Of a stretch of 64,000 nt of DNA, positions 31,496 to 41,005 are shown piece after piece. The notes beneath the pieces were generated by a model. That model was not told the DNA's origin. It saw only the letters and a list, made by a program, of their open reading frames with translations, and ran no database searches. The translations under genes and the position numbers were made by a program. This DNA is from Kalmanozyma brasiliensis GHG001 (lineage: Eukaryota; Basidiomycota; Ustilaginomycetes; Ustilaginales): the NCBI RefSeq assembly GCF_000497045.1, contig NW_015961950.1:1-64000 (forward strand). Direction: 5' to 3'. The first letter of the stretch is position 1; each line of letters begins with the position of its first letter.

Positions 31496-33051
31496 GTTTT
31501 AGGAAGTGGAGCGTGGATCGCTGAAATGCAGAAGAAACTACGACTGAGTTCGATTGCTTTCGAGACTGCGTTCCGATGGTCGAGTTGTCAGAATGTCTGC
31601 ACCGATGAGAAGCTACTGATGATTGTTTGGTATGAGGAAGGATGGCAGCCTAGAGGAGTGCCTTGATTGACGAGACGATTTCGAATGCGAATGCCGTCCG
31701 TAAAAAGGGATGGATGCCAATGATTGGTTGACTGCGGAAGAGGTCGGAGAAGCCGACTGAGTGCGGAAGAGGACCCAACGAGAGCGAGAGAGAGGAGAGC
31801 AGGATCGGATCGATGCCGGATGGTGACGGAGAAGAGGAAGGGAAGGTGACAAGGGTTCGGGACAGAGGAGCAACAGGATGACGGATCCGACCGACCAACT
31901 ATCACCAAGAGGGAGCACAGCTGAGCTGTTTGGGGCAGTAGACAGCGGCGGAACAAGCGGCGGCGGACAGGCACACTTGCAGATGCAGTTTATGGGAGAG
32001 AGCGAGAGCAGGTGGAGATCGCAATCTGCTTGCAGCAGGTGACGCGCGGCGTCTGTGAGTGTGTGTTTGTGCGTGTGAGCGAGGGAGTCGAGCAAGGGCA
32101 AGCGTCTGAGCCAGAATGGACCTTGGGTATAGAAGTCTTCCCTTTCTCTCCACAGCTGAGCAGTGTGTGAGTCCCGCACTCTGTCCCACACTCGACTCGC
32201 TTCAAAGGGTCGTTCGCCGGGCTTTTCCTTTCCCAATTGCCCTCTCTCTTGGCCGTGGAAGTTGGTCGCATTTTTGCTATCCGCCCACGCGGGCCTAAGT
32301 CGAAAATTGTATTGGCCCTGATGCCTGTCTTGAGGTCCAGCATGCACAATGCACGCACTCTGCGATTTGGCCTGCAATCAATCACACCTTCACCTCTTTC
32401 GGTGCAGCATGAAGGTGTTTGGACGCCACTTGCAACCGCCTGTTCTGTCGGAACTCACCCGGGCTCGGGGTGATTGCTGACAATACATTCCGATACCGAT
32501 ACGTCGTCGTTGTGGCAGCAGATCAGCCAAAGCTCTATGCGTGACTGCAGTGCTGACCATCCCATCTGAGCGAAAAGCCAGTCACCGTGACCCTGATCTC
32601 GCTTGGCGAGTGAGCTTCTACCTACGCCGCAAGGATCAGCAAGTCGCGTGAGGAGGACGACCTTTCCACTCGCACGGGTTTTGACGCAGTCTGTTAGACT
32701 GCGAAGTCCCACACCCTTGCCTTGGGGCAACGCGTTCATTTGAAAATAAATGGCCACAAAGTTTCTATTCCTTCTTACGTTGCACCTGTAGTGAGTCGTG
32801 GCCACGCCCAATACAAATCGATTCAAGTCAAGGCACGAAGAACGGCCCTTTCTTCTCGAGGGTCCTGAAGAGGGCAAGGGTCAGCAGCGAGAACAACGTA
32901 CTGAGCTGCTGCCGCGCTTTTTCTCGACTGCGTGTTCTGGCGAGAAATCTTTTTGCGCCCCTCGCCCGAGTGTCAAGCTTAGCATCGTCTTCGCGATCCT
33001 CCTCCTACCTGATCTCCACCACGGCTTCTCGCAACCGCAGATACACATATC
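31496..33051. other. Divergent promoter region between PP2C and eIF3i
   Basis: 1.56 kb between the start codons of the phosphatase (minus) and eIF3i (plus). Long overlapping minus-strand frames at 31588-32385 have chance-like Ser/His/Arg composition. Upstream of the eIF3i start the sequence is pyrimidine-rich (about 32990-33040), as is common for the leaders of translation genes in fungi. Confidence 0.4.
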
Positions 33052-34095
33052 ATGCGGCCCATTCTCTTGTCGGGTCACGAGCGTTCGCTCACCCAGGTCA
33101 AGTTCAACCGCGAAGGTGACCTTCTCTTCTCGGTCGCAAAGGACCCCACCATCAATGCTTGGTTCTCGCACAATGGCGAGCGTCTCGGCACCTATGAGGG
33201 CCACAACGGTACCGTCTGGACCGTCGACGTAGACTCCACCTCCACTCTTCTTGTCTCTGGCTCCGCCGACAACCAGATGCGCCTTTGGGAGGTGGCAACC
33301 GGCAAGTGCCTCTTCGTCTGGGAGTTCACCACCGCCGCCAAGCGGGTCGCCTTCTCAGAAGACTGCACACAGGTTCTCGTCGTCACAGAACAGCGCATGG
33401 GCTTCCGAGGCTCGTTGCGTGTCTTCCGCATCAACCGTGACCCTGCCAGCTGGACCCAGCAGGACTCTGAACCTATTCGCACCATCACCTTTTCCGGTCC
33501 CAAGGCGGTCGTTGCAGCCTTCGCCCCATGCGACCAGTACATCGTCACCGGCCATGAGGACGGCAAGGTCGCACTCTACTACCACGACGACAAGGAGCCC
33601 GAGAGCGGAATCGACGCCGAGCTGGAGGAGAACTCGACCAAGGCACACACCGAGATCCTTTCGGATCTTCAGATGAGCGCCGACCGCACCTACTTTGTCA
33701 CCTCGTCCCGAGACAAGACGGCGAAGCTCATCGACTCCAAGACATTGCAGGTGATCAAGACATACGCCACCGAGACACCCTTGAACAGCGCTTCGATTCA
33801 CCCCACCAAGCCATATGTCATTGTCGGAGGTGGTCAGGATGCCATGAACGTCACCACCACGTCGGCGAGGCAAGGTCGATTTGAGACCCGATTCTGGCAC
33901 AAGGTCTTCGAGGAGGAGTGCGCCCGTCTCCCAGGTCACTTCGGCCCCATCAACACCATCGCCATCCACCCTGCCGGTACCGCATATGCGTCAGGTGGTG
34001 AGGACGGTTACGTCCGTGTCAACTGGCTCGACCCTGGTTTCTTCAACACCAAGCTCTATGGCGCTGACCTCGAGCTAGCCCTCGAGGACCAATAG
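33052..34095 (+). CDS. TIF34: Translation initiation factor eIF3 subunit i
   Basis: 347 aa, single exon, ATG at 33052, the usual family length. It is a seven-bladed WD40 protein of the eIF3 complex that binds eIF3b and eIF3g and supports 43S scanning. The N-terminus MRPILLSGHERSLTQVKFN is highly characteristic. Blades are visible as DLLFSVAKDPTINAWFS, GHNGTVWTVDVDSTSTLLVS, SADNQMRLWEVATGKCL, ADRTYFVTSSRDKTAKLID and GHFGPINTIAIHPAGTAYAS. The C-terminus ends shortly after the last blade, as in homologues. Third positions are strongly C-rich, suggesting high expression. Confidence 0.97.
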   Translation: MRPILLSGHERSLTQVKFNREGDLLFSVAKDPTINAWFSHNGERLGTYEGHNGTVWTVDVDSTSTLLVSGSADNQMRLWEVATGKCLFVWEFTTAAKRVAFSEDCTQVLVVTEQRMGFRGSLRVFRINRDPASWTQQDSEPIRTITFSGPKAVVAAFAPCDQYIVTGHEDGKVALYYHDDKEPESGIDAELEENSTKAHTEILSDLQMSADRTYFVTSSRDKTAKLIDSKTLQVIKTYATETPLNSASIHPTKPYVIVGGGQDAMNVTTTSARQGRFETRFWHKVFEEECARLPGHFGPINTIAIHPAGTAYASGGEDGYVRVNWLDPGFFNTKLYGADLELALEDQ

Positions 34096-34875
34096 ATGCC
34101 GCAGCGCCGCAGCTACACTCAGCGGCCTTTCCAGCAGGCCCTTGCATCAGCTTGTTCTTCACCACAGTCCGGCTCGAACGCACGCCACGCGGCCGCCCAA
34201 AAGATGTCACCAGGGATTCAGAACGATCCTTCTGTCCTGACGTCGACATGACATCGCTTCCGATGTCTTTCCATGCATTGTAAATTAGCCAACCAGCCAA
34301 TCTCTTCAGCTCACAGTCTCGTGCGACGTGCTTGCCAGCGCGATACGTTTGTCATTCCTCTTCGTAGGGAATCCTACCAGCAGCCAGACGACGACACGTC
34401 CAGCTACAATGCGGCCAGAGATGGTCTCGTATCCGCCTTGGCATCATGTGGGAGGATGCTTTCAGACATCATGACAGACTAGGACCACTTCAGAATCTAC
34501 CAGCAGCTGAAATGACGATACTGAGAAGGCCACCGTCGACTTTTGATTGAACTTTGCGAGCGCGCGCACATCAACCTCACTTGAGCTGAGCCTCTGTCAT
34601 TCGGCGTGGGCGACACGAGTAACGGCAGAACATTGTGACCCGCAATATTCGAAACCATCTGGGTGATCTCGGTTCATCTTTCACACTTGTCGCGTAGAGC
34701 TATCGGCACGAGCTCGATCGGCATCACGGCCACTTTGATCTCAATCACGATTCCAACACGTCAAAGGGTGATGTGTCATGCGTAGTCCATTACAAGTGAA
34801 ATGCCCGGGAGGATTAACAGAGAAGGAGGGTATATTGGCACCACCATGGTGCTTGTGACTGAAACTCGGCTTTCA
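34096..34875. other. Convergent 3' intergenic region
   Basis: 780 bp between the stops of eIF3i (plus) and the small hypothetical gene (minus). No convincing frame, RNA gene or repeat was found. Confidence 0.4.
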
Positions 34876-35358
34876 TTAAAGGTCCTTTGGCGAGCTCGAC
34901 GAGTCGCTGCTGTTGCTACCAACGCTCTTCTCGGAGTCCTTGCTTGCACGGCGAATCCAGCTGCTTATCCCGGGCAGTGTTGGCGAGAGCGAGCCCTTCT
35001 CTGACCCCGCTGAAACGCGCTTCCTAGAGCTCCTTTCCGTATCGAGACTTGTCAGCTCCTCGTGCTCCCTGCGTGGGCGCGATGACGGGCGCGCGGTAGA
35101 GTTGTGGGTGGACGCAGCACGAGGTGTGGGCGCGCTAGCGGTGGTGGGTGCGGCCGGCTTAACGCCGTTTTCCAGCAGATGCAAAGGCCAGGGCTTTTGG
35201 ATTGCCTGCGCCATCTCGTAGCGCGCACGAAGCTCGCTCGCTTTCTGGGATGATTTGGTGGAGCGGTGCGAGGAGGACGAGGCGCTGGAGCGAGAGCGAA
35301 ACGAGGCTGAGGAGGACGAGGCCTCTGGCGACGCCTTGCGGGACATCAGAAGCGGCAT
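34876..35358 (-). CDS. Small Ser-rich hypothetical protein
   Basis: 160 aa from an ATG at 35358. No family recognised. The N-terminal 35 residues are mostly Ser, Arg and Ala. A short segment at about 40-68 (SELRARYEMAQAIQKPWPLH, then LLENGVKP) looks ordered and is the part most likely to be conserved. The remainder is Ser/Arg/Pro-rich and ends in a Ser/Asp tract. Composition differs from chance frames nearby, and the upstream region has a pyrimidine-rich stretch on its sense strand, so I keep it as a probable gene. It could instead be a spurious frame. Confidence 0.5.
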   Translation of the reverse strand: MPLLMSRKASPEASSSSASFRSRSSASSSSHRSTKSSQKASELRARYEMAQAIQKPWPLHLLENGVKPAAPTTASAPTPRAASTHNSTARPSSRPRREHEELTSLDTERSSRKRVSAGSEKGSLSPTLPGISSWIRRASKDSEKSVGSNSSDSSSSPKDL

Positions 35359-37066
35359 GTTGGCGAGAGCAACTGGGTGGTGGTGAAGCTAGCGCGCTGT
35401 GAGAGGTGTAGAGAGCACTGTGCTCAATGCTGCTATGCCGATTTATGCGGTGAGGTGTTCATAGGAGGTGCGAAAGGTCGATGGGTGATGTCGAGGGTAC
35501 TAACGATCAACCCTTCAGCATATATATCACCTTGACCATTCAGCACAACCTCGAAACCTCGGCATGAGCTGCGCATCAAAGCATGAACAACTCATACCGC
35601 TACCAGCAGGCGACAGAATCCACTCTTCATCATGCAGCATTCACCCGCAGCCAAGCCATCAACCAGCTCAAGGGGAGGAGGGCCAAGCAACCAGCAGGGT
35701 TTATTTTTTCTTGGCGTTTACCCTCACCGAACTGCGCTTGCGCAGCGCAGTGCGTCCAATTCTGCCTAAAATAAATTTCCGCCTTGCCTTGGCTGCGCTG
35801 CGCTGCTGTCCGGTTGGGCAGGCAGAAAGGGCCCAAATCCCAAGAAGCTTGGCATTTGCCTTTGACCCGGCTTGGCACAGCAGAGTCGACTTGCCCAACC
35901 CACTTGCCTCGCTCCTCTCTTGGCAAGTCAGAGTTTCACAGCTGCTGCCCACCTGTCGTGCTGACCCGTGCCCAGGGTCGATCATCAGCAGCTCTGCAAG
36001 CCAGCTGCTCACAGGGTTCATTGGGTCGCGCTTTGCTGAGTTCGGGGCCGGATTCGTTCTCCGCTGCTCGCCACCCGACTCGCGCTGTTGATGACTCGCA
36101 GTGGATGGTACAGCCTGTCTCGCAGGATTGAGCTGTCATTGTTTCGTTAGCCGCCCGGTGGATGACTGAGCTAGACAAGGCTGACAGCTTGAGGTGATGA
36201 CCGAAGTGAGAGGTTGTGATGGCCTCCCAGCTCGCTCTTGCGAGCCAAGACCGATCTTGTTGCCGACCTTCTCGCCAGGCAAAGCGCCGTCACCCCTCGC
36301 CTCGCCAAAAGGATGCTTCCCGATGCGATCACTCCACATCCCACCGCTCGATCCACTGCGATGGTCCTCTAAACCTTTCTGTCGCTTATGCCACTGCCTA
36401 GCCGAGCAACCCGTTCGATCTGTGAGATCGTCATCCGTGCCAGCCGAGGACGCCCTCGCCACGCACCGCGTAGAGGATAGTCTGCTCTCGGCGTCGTCAG
36501 GGCTTTCTTGGCCGCTTCATTGTAGTCTCGAGTGTATGCAGGCCAAGGGTGTCCCAGCCACTTGGGTCATCGTCTTGGCTGTGGTGGGTTGGCAGGGGAC
36601 GGAAATCGGGCAATTTGTCTGATTCGCTGCGCCCTTTTCGCCCCTCCCTGCTAGACCAGCCGCTTGGCCTTTCCTTGGCAGCTGCCAACCCTCAACCCTC
36701 GACCCACTTTGTTCTCTCCGTCAGAGCTGACAGCTGGCCCACGTACCTTTCTCTCTCTGACTCTAGGTGTGAATTTGCAACCGCACGCTCAAAGCATGAA
36801 TTGTGTACGACGTTCTGGACCCCATCTAATGTCCACTCATCACCAAGAAGCTTGTGTGCGCACTCTCAACGCCCACGAACGCACCAGACCCTTGGCGCTG
36901 CCAAGCCTGTCTCTCTCGCTCACGCTTCGACGGCGGCCATGACAAAAAGAGCGTGACCATTTACCCACGAATCCGGAACAACAAAAAGTGACAGTGTGAA
37001 TCTCATCGAAGAGACATCGGGTATCGGTCAAACCTTATCCTCTCGCATCGCCAAGGTTCTCGTCTG
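35359..37066. other. 1.7-kb intergenic region
   Basis: Between two minus-strand genes. It must contain the promoter of the small Ser-rich gene and the 3' UTR of the RING-PH-VWA gene. A TC-rich tract lies at about 36748-36763. A G/C-rich stretch at about 35720-35880 has many TTGGC/GCCAA words. Open frames on both strands look like chance. Confidence 0.4.
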
Positions 37067-40000
37067 TTATCGCATCGAAGCGAAGGAGGCAGACCAAGCC
37101 GTGAACGCAGCAGCATTGTCATCCCTGAAATAGAGATACTCGGTATCCGTGCGCGCGGTCCAGGCCTTCTGGTCGCGCAGAATCATCGCTTGTTGGGCGC
37201 CAAAGTTGCGTCCGTCGCGGTCGAAGCTCGAACGGTGCTGGTGTTCGAGGCCTTCGCTGAGGATGTCGAGATCACTCATCATGGCCATGAGCGACGAGAT
37301 GGTTCGCTGGTTGGCGGCCTCACGGACGCGTCTCTGATTCGAACGGTGCACCACCAGCGAACGACGCTTCGACTGGTTCGGCCCGTTGAGCGCCTGCACC
37401 ACCGTATCGATGATGCGACGCGTCTCGGTGATGACCTTGAGCGCCTGACCGTAGTTCTTGCGGGAGATGAGCAGCAGCGATCGCGTGATCATCTCTGACA
37501 CCAGCACCTCGAGTCTTCGGCGCGTCACGGTGGGCTCGGCTACAATGGCCGCCAAGCCAGGTGGGCCGTTGGTCAATGGATCGGTCGAGTGCGTGTCGAT
37601 CTCGAGTGTCAGAACACCCGGGTTGGGCAGGCGCGACGTGATCATGCCCGTGGCAGGGTCCTTGAAGCTGACGTCAGCCTCAAACACGCCAATCTCCTCC
37701 ACCATCTGTTCGAGGAAGCCGTCAGCGCCATCCGACTCGACGAGGCTGAGATCCTGGATGCCCATCCTCTGCATAAAGTCGTCCGTCGCACTTCCCTGCT
37801 CGATCGGCCTGAGACCGATGCTCTTGCTCTCGCGCCTGTTCTCCATGAGCGTCGGCAAAAGGCTCGCCAAGTCCAGCTCGAGCTCGACCAGAAGATCCTT
37901 GGCCTCGCCAAACTTGATCTCGCCAATGTCAATGTCGACGTCCTTGCCAGAAGACGAGATGATCGCACCGGGCAGACCAGCAATTTTGCGAATCCTGAAG
38001 CAGTTGTCCTGAGGCACGCCAATGTGGACCTTGACGTCGGTGAGCGCGACCGACATCATCGAGCCAAGACAGCCGGCGATGCACTCGCGCAGCTGGTACC
38101 ATTCGCGAACGAACGTGTACGAGCCTCGCGTGTGGTTCGAAATGAGCCACAGTGAGGAGGGGTCGTGCGTCTTGCCGTAGCCAAAGCAGTGGATGGCGAC
38201 GTTGGCGGCCTCGGCTCGTGCCATGACCAGATCCATCTGGTTGCGCTTGGGACCGTCAGAAGTGTCGTTGATCAGCATCATGCTCGTCACCGGGTTCTTG
38301 GCTTTCCTCGCCAGCACCACATCGAGACCGACATTGACGGCGGTCACCGAGTCGATGCGCTCGGTCGAGCCTCCCAGCTTGCTGAGGTCGACGCTGAACG
38401 AGTCGGCGGCCTGCGTTTCCAACGGCTGGCCAATGTTCTGGACGAACTCTTCCAAGAGCTTGCGGCTGGCCTCGCGATGTGGATTCAGCAGACCGGTCCT
38501 CTTGACCTCACCGTCAATGCCCACAGTGAACGCGACGAGTGAGACACGATCGTTGGGTCCGAGATTGTGGATGACAAAGTCAAGCGAGGAGCGAATGAGT
38601 CGCAGCTTGAGCGCTGCAGATGAGCTGATCGAGCCGGTGATGTGCTCTGGGAGCACCGAGGGCACCGAGATCATGAGGACAAGGTCGATCGGCGTGTGAG
38701 GCAGCATGCTGGGCGGCGGCACTCGAGGATCCAGTCCACCAGAGCTGGACCATTGCTGGTATGAGGGCAGCACATCGCTCGAGACAGAGACGCGATGCGC
38801 CGCTTTCGAACCATGGCCTTGGCTGCTGTTGCGGCAGGACGACACGTTGGACAGCCTTCGACTGTTCTGGGACTGAACAGCTGCGAAACCTCCATGCTGA
38901 GAGCCAGACTTGCCGCTCAGGACAGACGCAGAGCCGCTGGTGACGGCCTGCGCTGCAAAGGGTCGATTGGGGCTCAAACGGGCAGCACCAAAGCCATCCG
39001 TTGTGGACGCCGCCGACTTGGGTGGATCGGCCGCAGCCAACGATGCCGGCAACACAGGGCTGCGAGGGGCAGCCGAAACATTTGCAGTTGGGACGGCAGC
39101 CGTTTGAGCGGCGGGAACAGCAGGAGACTTGCCAGCATTCTGCGTGAGCTCTGTCAACCGAGACCGCCACACATCCATGGTGCCGGTCTCGCGGAAGCTC
39201 AGCACGAACTGATCGAGGTTCTCGTCGTCCATGGTGATGCTGAGCGTACGCTCGCCGGCGACCGATGAATCGAGCACGCGGCGGATGTGGCGAAGGTAGA
39301 TGCGCCCCTTGAGTTTCAAGGCTGGCTTTCCTGTGTCGGTCACTGCGGCGCCAGAGCCACTTGCAGCACCGTTCTGGACGAAGCGACCCAGGCCCTTTCG
39401 ACGCTCCTCGGTGACACAGAGCAGCGCTTCCTGGAACAGGTAGACGTGAAATTCACGGACGATCGAGTCTTGACGAATGTTGAGCAGGTCATGCAAAACC
39501 AGCGGGCCAAAGTGCTCGATCGAGTGTCCCTTCCAGTCGGCTACACGTTGCTGCAGATCGTCCAGGACGGCGCGAGTAGGGTCGATGGGCGGGGCGCCAG
39601 CTGGAGTAGCGGCGTGGGAGAAGCCTTGATCTTCGGGTGTCACGGGGCGAGCCATGACATTTTGCTTGTCGCCTTGCTCGGTGAAGCCAACACGTGCTTC
39701 TGGCATGGGGCTGCGGCTCGGGTCACCGGTGGCAAGGACATCCGTCCCATTGGTGATATCCCAGCCTGAGCCACCGCGCTTGAGATCATCGGAGAGGGAA
39801 TCGCTGTCCTCGCGGACGCCGCTTCCGCTGGTGTCGGCGGCGTACTCATCCGAGATGGTGTCGAGCGCATGTTCACGTAGGTCGGATAGAGTGCGACGCG
39901 TGGGCACCTCGATCGACAAGACCGACACCACGTTGAGCTTTCCAGGCTGGCTGCCATTGGGCTTGCAGTAGATGGTCGGGAACTCGGGGCGTGCTCGGAG

Positions 40001-41005
40001 GGTGGGAAGCGTGTAGCTGGTAGAGGAGCTGGACGAGATGCTGGCAGCTGAGCTGATGGTGGCCCGGCCCTTGGAAGACTGCGGTTCCAAAAAGTCGTCG
40101 TGATGCGCCTGCAGAGGTTCGTCCTGATCAGAGAAGAGCAGCTTGGATCGAAGCTTAGGCGAATCGGTGGCATGCGTCTTGATGCCGGCGAGCTTCTGCG
40201 ACTTGGACGAGTTGCCATCTCCGAGTGCGATAGGCTTGCGGCATACTCCGCACATGCCAGGAGGTCCGACGCTCTGCCTGGAAGCGGCGCCAGGACCGCG
40301 CAGCCGCCTACCAGGGCTCTGAGCAGCCAGCAGCGCTTCGGGAGGGCCATAGATGGCGCTGAAGCACGCATTGTGAAGAGCGTGACCGCAGACGGGCACG
40401 ACGTGAGGCTTCTCGCCAGCGAGCCTGTGGGAGAGCGGTTCGAGACAGACGGGACAATCCACCTCGGACATTTCGGTGAAAGTGGTGGGGCCACCGACGA
40501 TGTTGGAGATGTCGGAGGAGAAGACACGCGAGTAGGAGGTATTGTTGGTCTCGTTCAGCTCTGCGACCGAGAAAGACTTGGTGAGGCCTGAAGCACGCGC
40601 GGCAGATGGTTTTCGATAATGATTCGAGTCGATGGAAGACTGACCTGCTGCTTCGTTGAAACGAAATGGCTCGGAATGATCTTGACGACTGACGACCTGG
40701 ATCTGAGGAACACCGGCGCCCATCATGCGCTCGAGCTTTGACTGTCTGGCCGAGTTCCTCGGGTCGATGCCAGATACGCTGCGTTTGGTGTGAAGGCCGG
40801 GTGCGGCAGGAGCCAGTGACGCCGAGGCGTGGTTCGCAGAGAGGGACCGACTGGAGGCGCCATGGCGGGCATCGTTGTAGAGGCCGAGGCCCTTCGAAGG
40901 TCCATCGTCCTTCTTTCGCCACAGGCCCTGGACGTCGCGGTTGGACGCGTCTTTGAGGTTGGCATGCTTCTTGGCTCGAAGAGAGCCGACATCGAACAAA
41001 CCCAT
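37067..41005 (-). CDS. RING-PH-VWA protein, Far1/Ste5-like scaffold family
   Basis: 1,312 aa, single exon, from the ATG at 41005 (MGLFDVGSLRAKKHANLKD). Domain order: a RING-type zinc finger at about 184-260, with cysteine pairs CPVC and CGVC and the central PVCGHALHNACF; a pleckstrin-homology-like domain at about 495-620 (EFHVYLFQEALLCV ... FVLSFRETGTMDVWRSRL); a von Willebrand A-type domain at about 770-985 (PIDLVLMISVPS ... NLGPNDRVSLVAF ... VTSMMLINDTSDG). A helical C-terminal region follows. RING-PH-VWA in this order is the architecture of fungal Far1/Ste5 pheromone-pathway scaffolds. The VWA metal site (DxSxS) is not conserved. An alternative is a VWA-RING ubiquitin ligase unrelated to mating. 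Confidence 0.72.
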   Translation of the reverse strand: MGLFDVGSLRAKKHANLKDASNRDVQGLWRKKDDGPSKGLGLYNDARHGASSRSLSANHASASLAPAAPGLHTKRSVSGIDPRNSARQSKLERMMGAGVPQIQVVSRQDHSEPFRFNEAAGQSSIDSNHYRKPSAARASGLTKSFSVAELNETNNTSYSRVFSSDISNIVGGPTTFTEMSEVDCPVCLEPLSHRLAGEKPHVVPVCGHALHNACFSAIYGPPEALLAAQSPGRRLRGPGAASRQSVGPPGMCGVCRKPIALGDGNSSKSQKLAGIKTHATDSPKLRSKLLFSDQDEPLQAHHDDFLEPQSSKGRATISSAASISSSSSTSYTLPTLRARPEFPTIYCKPNGSQPGKLNVVSVLSIEVPTRRTLSDLREHALDTISDEYAADTSGSGVREDSDSLSDDLKRGGSGWDITNGTDVLATGDPSRSPMPEARVGFTEQGDKQNVMARPVTPEDQGFSHAATPAGAPPIDPTRAVLDDLQQRVADWKGHSIEHFGPLVLHDLLNIRQDSIVREFHVYLFQEALLCVTEERRKGLGRFVQNGAASGSGAAVTDTGKPALKLKGRIYLRHIRRVLDSSVAGERTLSITMDDENLDQFVLSFRETGTMDVWRSRLTELTQNAGKSPAVPAAQTAAVPTANVSAAPRSPVLPASLAAADPPKSAASTTDGFGAARLSPNRPFAAQAVTSGSASVLSGKSGSQHGGFAAVQSQNSRRLSNVSSCRNSSQGHGSKAAHRVSVSSDVLPSYQQWSSSGGLDPRVPPPSMLPHTPIDLVLMISVPSVLPEHITGSISSSAALKLRLIRSSLDFVIHNLGPNDRVSLVAFTVGIDGEVKRTGLLNPHREASRKLLEEFVQNIGQPLETQAADSFSVDLSKLGGSTERIDSVTAVNVGLDVVLARKAKNPVTSMMLINDTSDGPKRNQMDLVMARAEAANVAIHCFGYGKTHDPSSLWLISNHTRGSYTFVREWYQLRECIAGCLGSMMSVALTDVKVHIGVPQDNCFRIRKIAGLPGAIISSSGKDVDIDIGEIKFGEAKDLLVELELDLASLLPTLMENRRESKSIGLRPIEQGSATDDFMQRMGIQDLSLVESDGADGFLEQMVEEIGVFEADVSFKDPATGMITSRLPNPGVLTLEIDTHSTDPLTNGPPGLAAIVAEPTVTRRRLEVLVSEMITRSLLLISRKNYGQALKVITETRRIIDTVVQALNGPNQSKRRSLVVHRSNQRRVREAANQRTISSLMAMMSDLDILSEGLEHQHRSSFDRDGRNFGAQQAMILRDQKAWTARTDTEYLYFRDDNAAAFTAWSASFASMR

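Noticed and set aside
31613..32385. Overlapping 254- and 131-codon minus-strand frames upstream of the PP2C gene
   Set aside because: Composition is chance-like and they lie in the divergent promoter. They do not splice into the phosphatase, whose first exon already starts with the conserved MGQTLSEP.
23858..41005. A mating or pheromone gene cluster joining prenylcysteine oxidase and the Far1/Ste5-like gene
   Set aside because: They are separated by an antiporter, a phosphatase, eIF3i and other genes. No pheromone, receptor or homeodomain gene is present, so a cluster is not supported.
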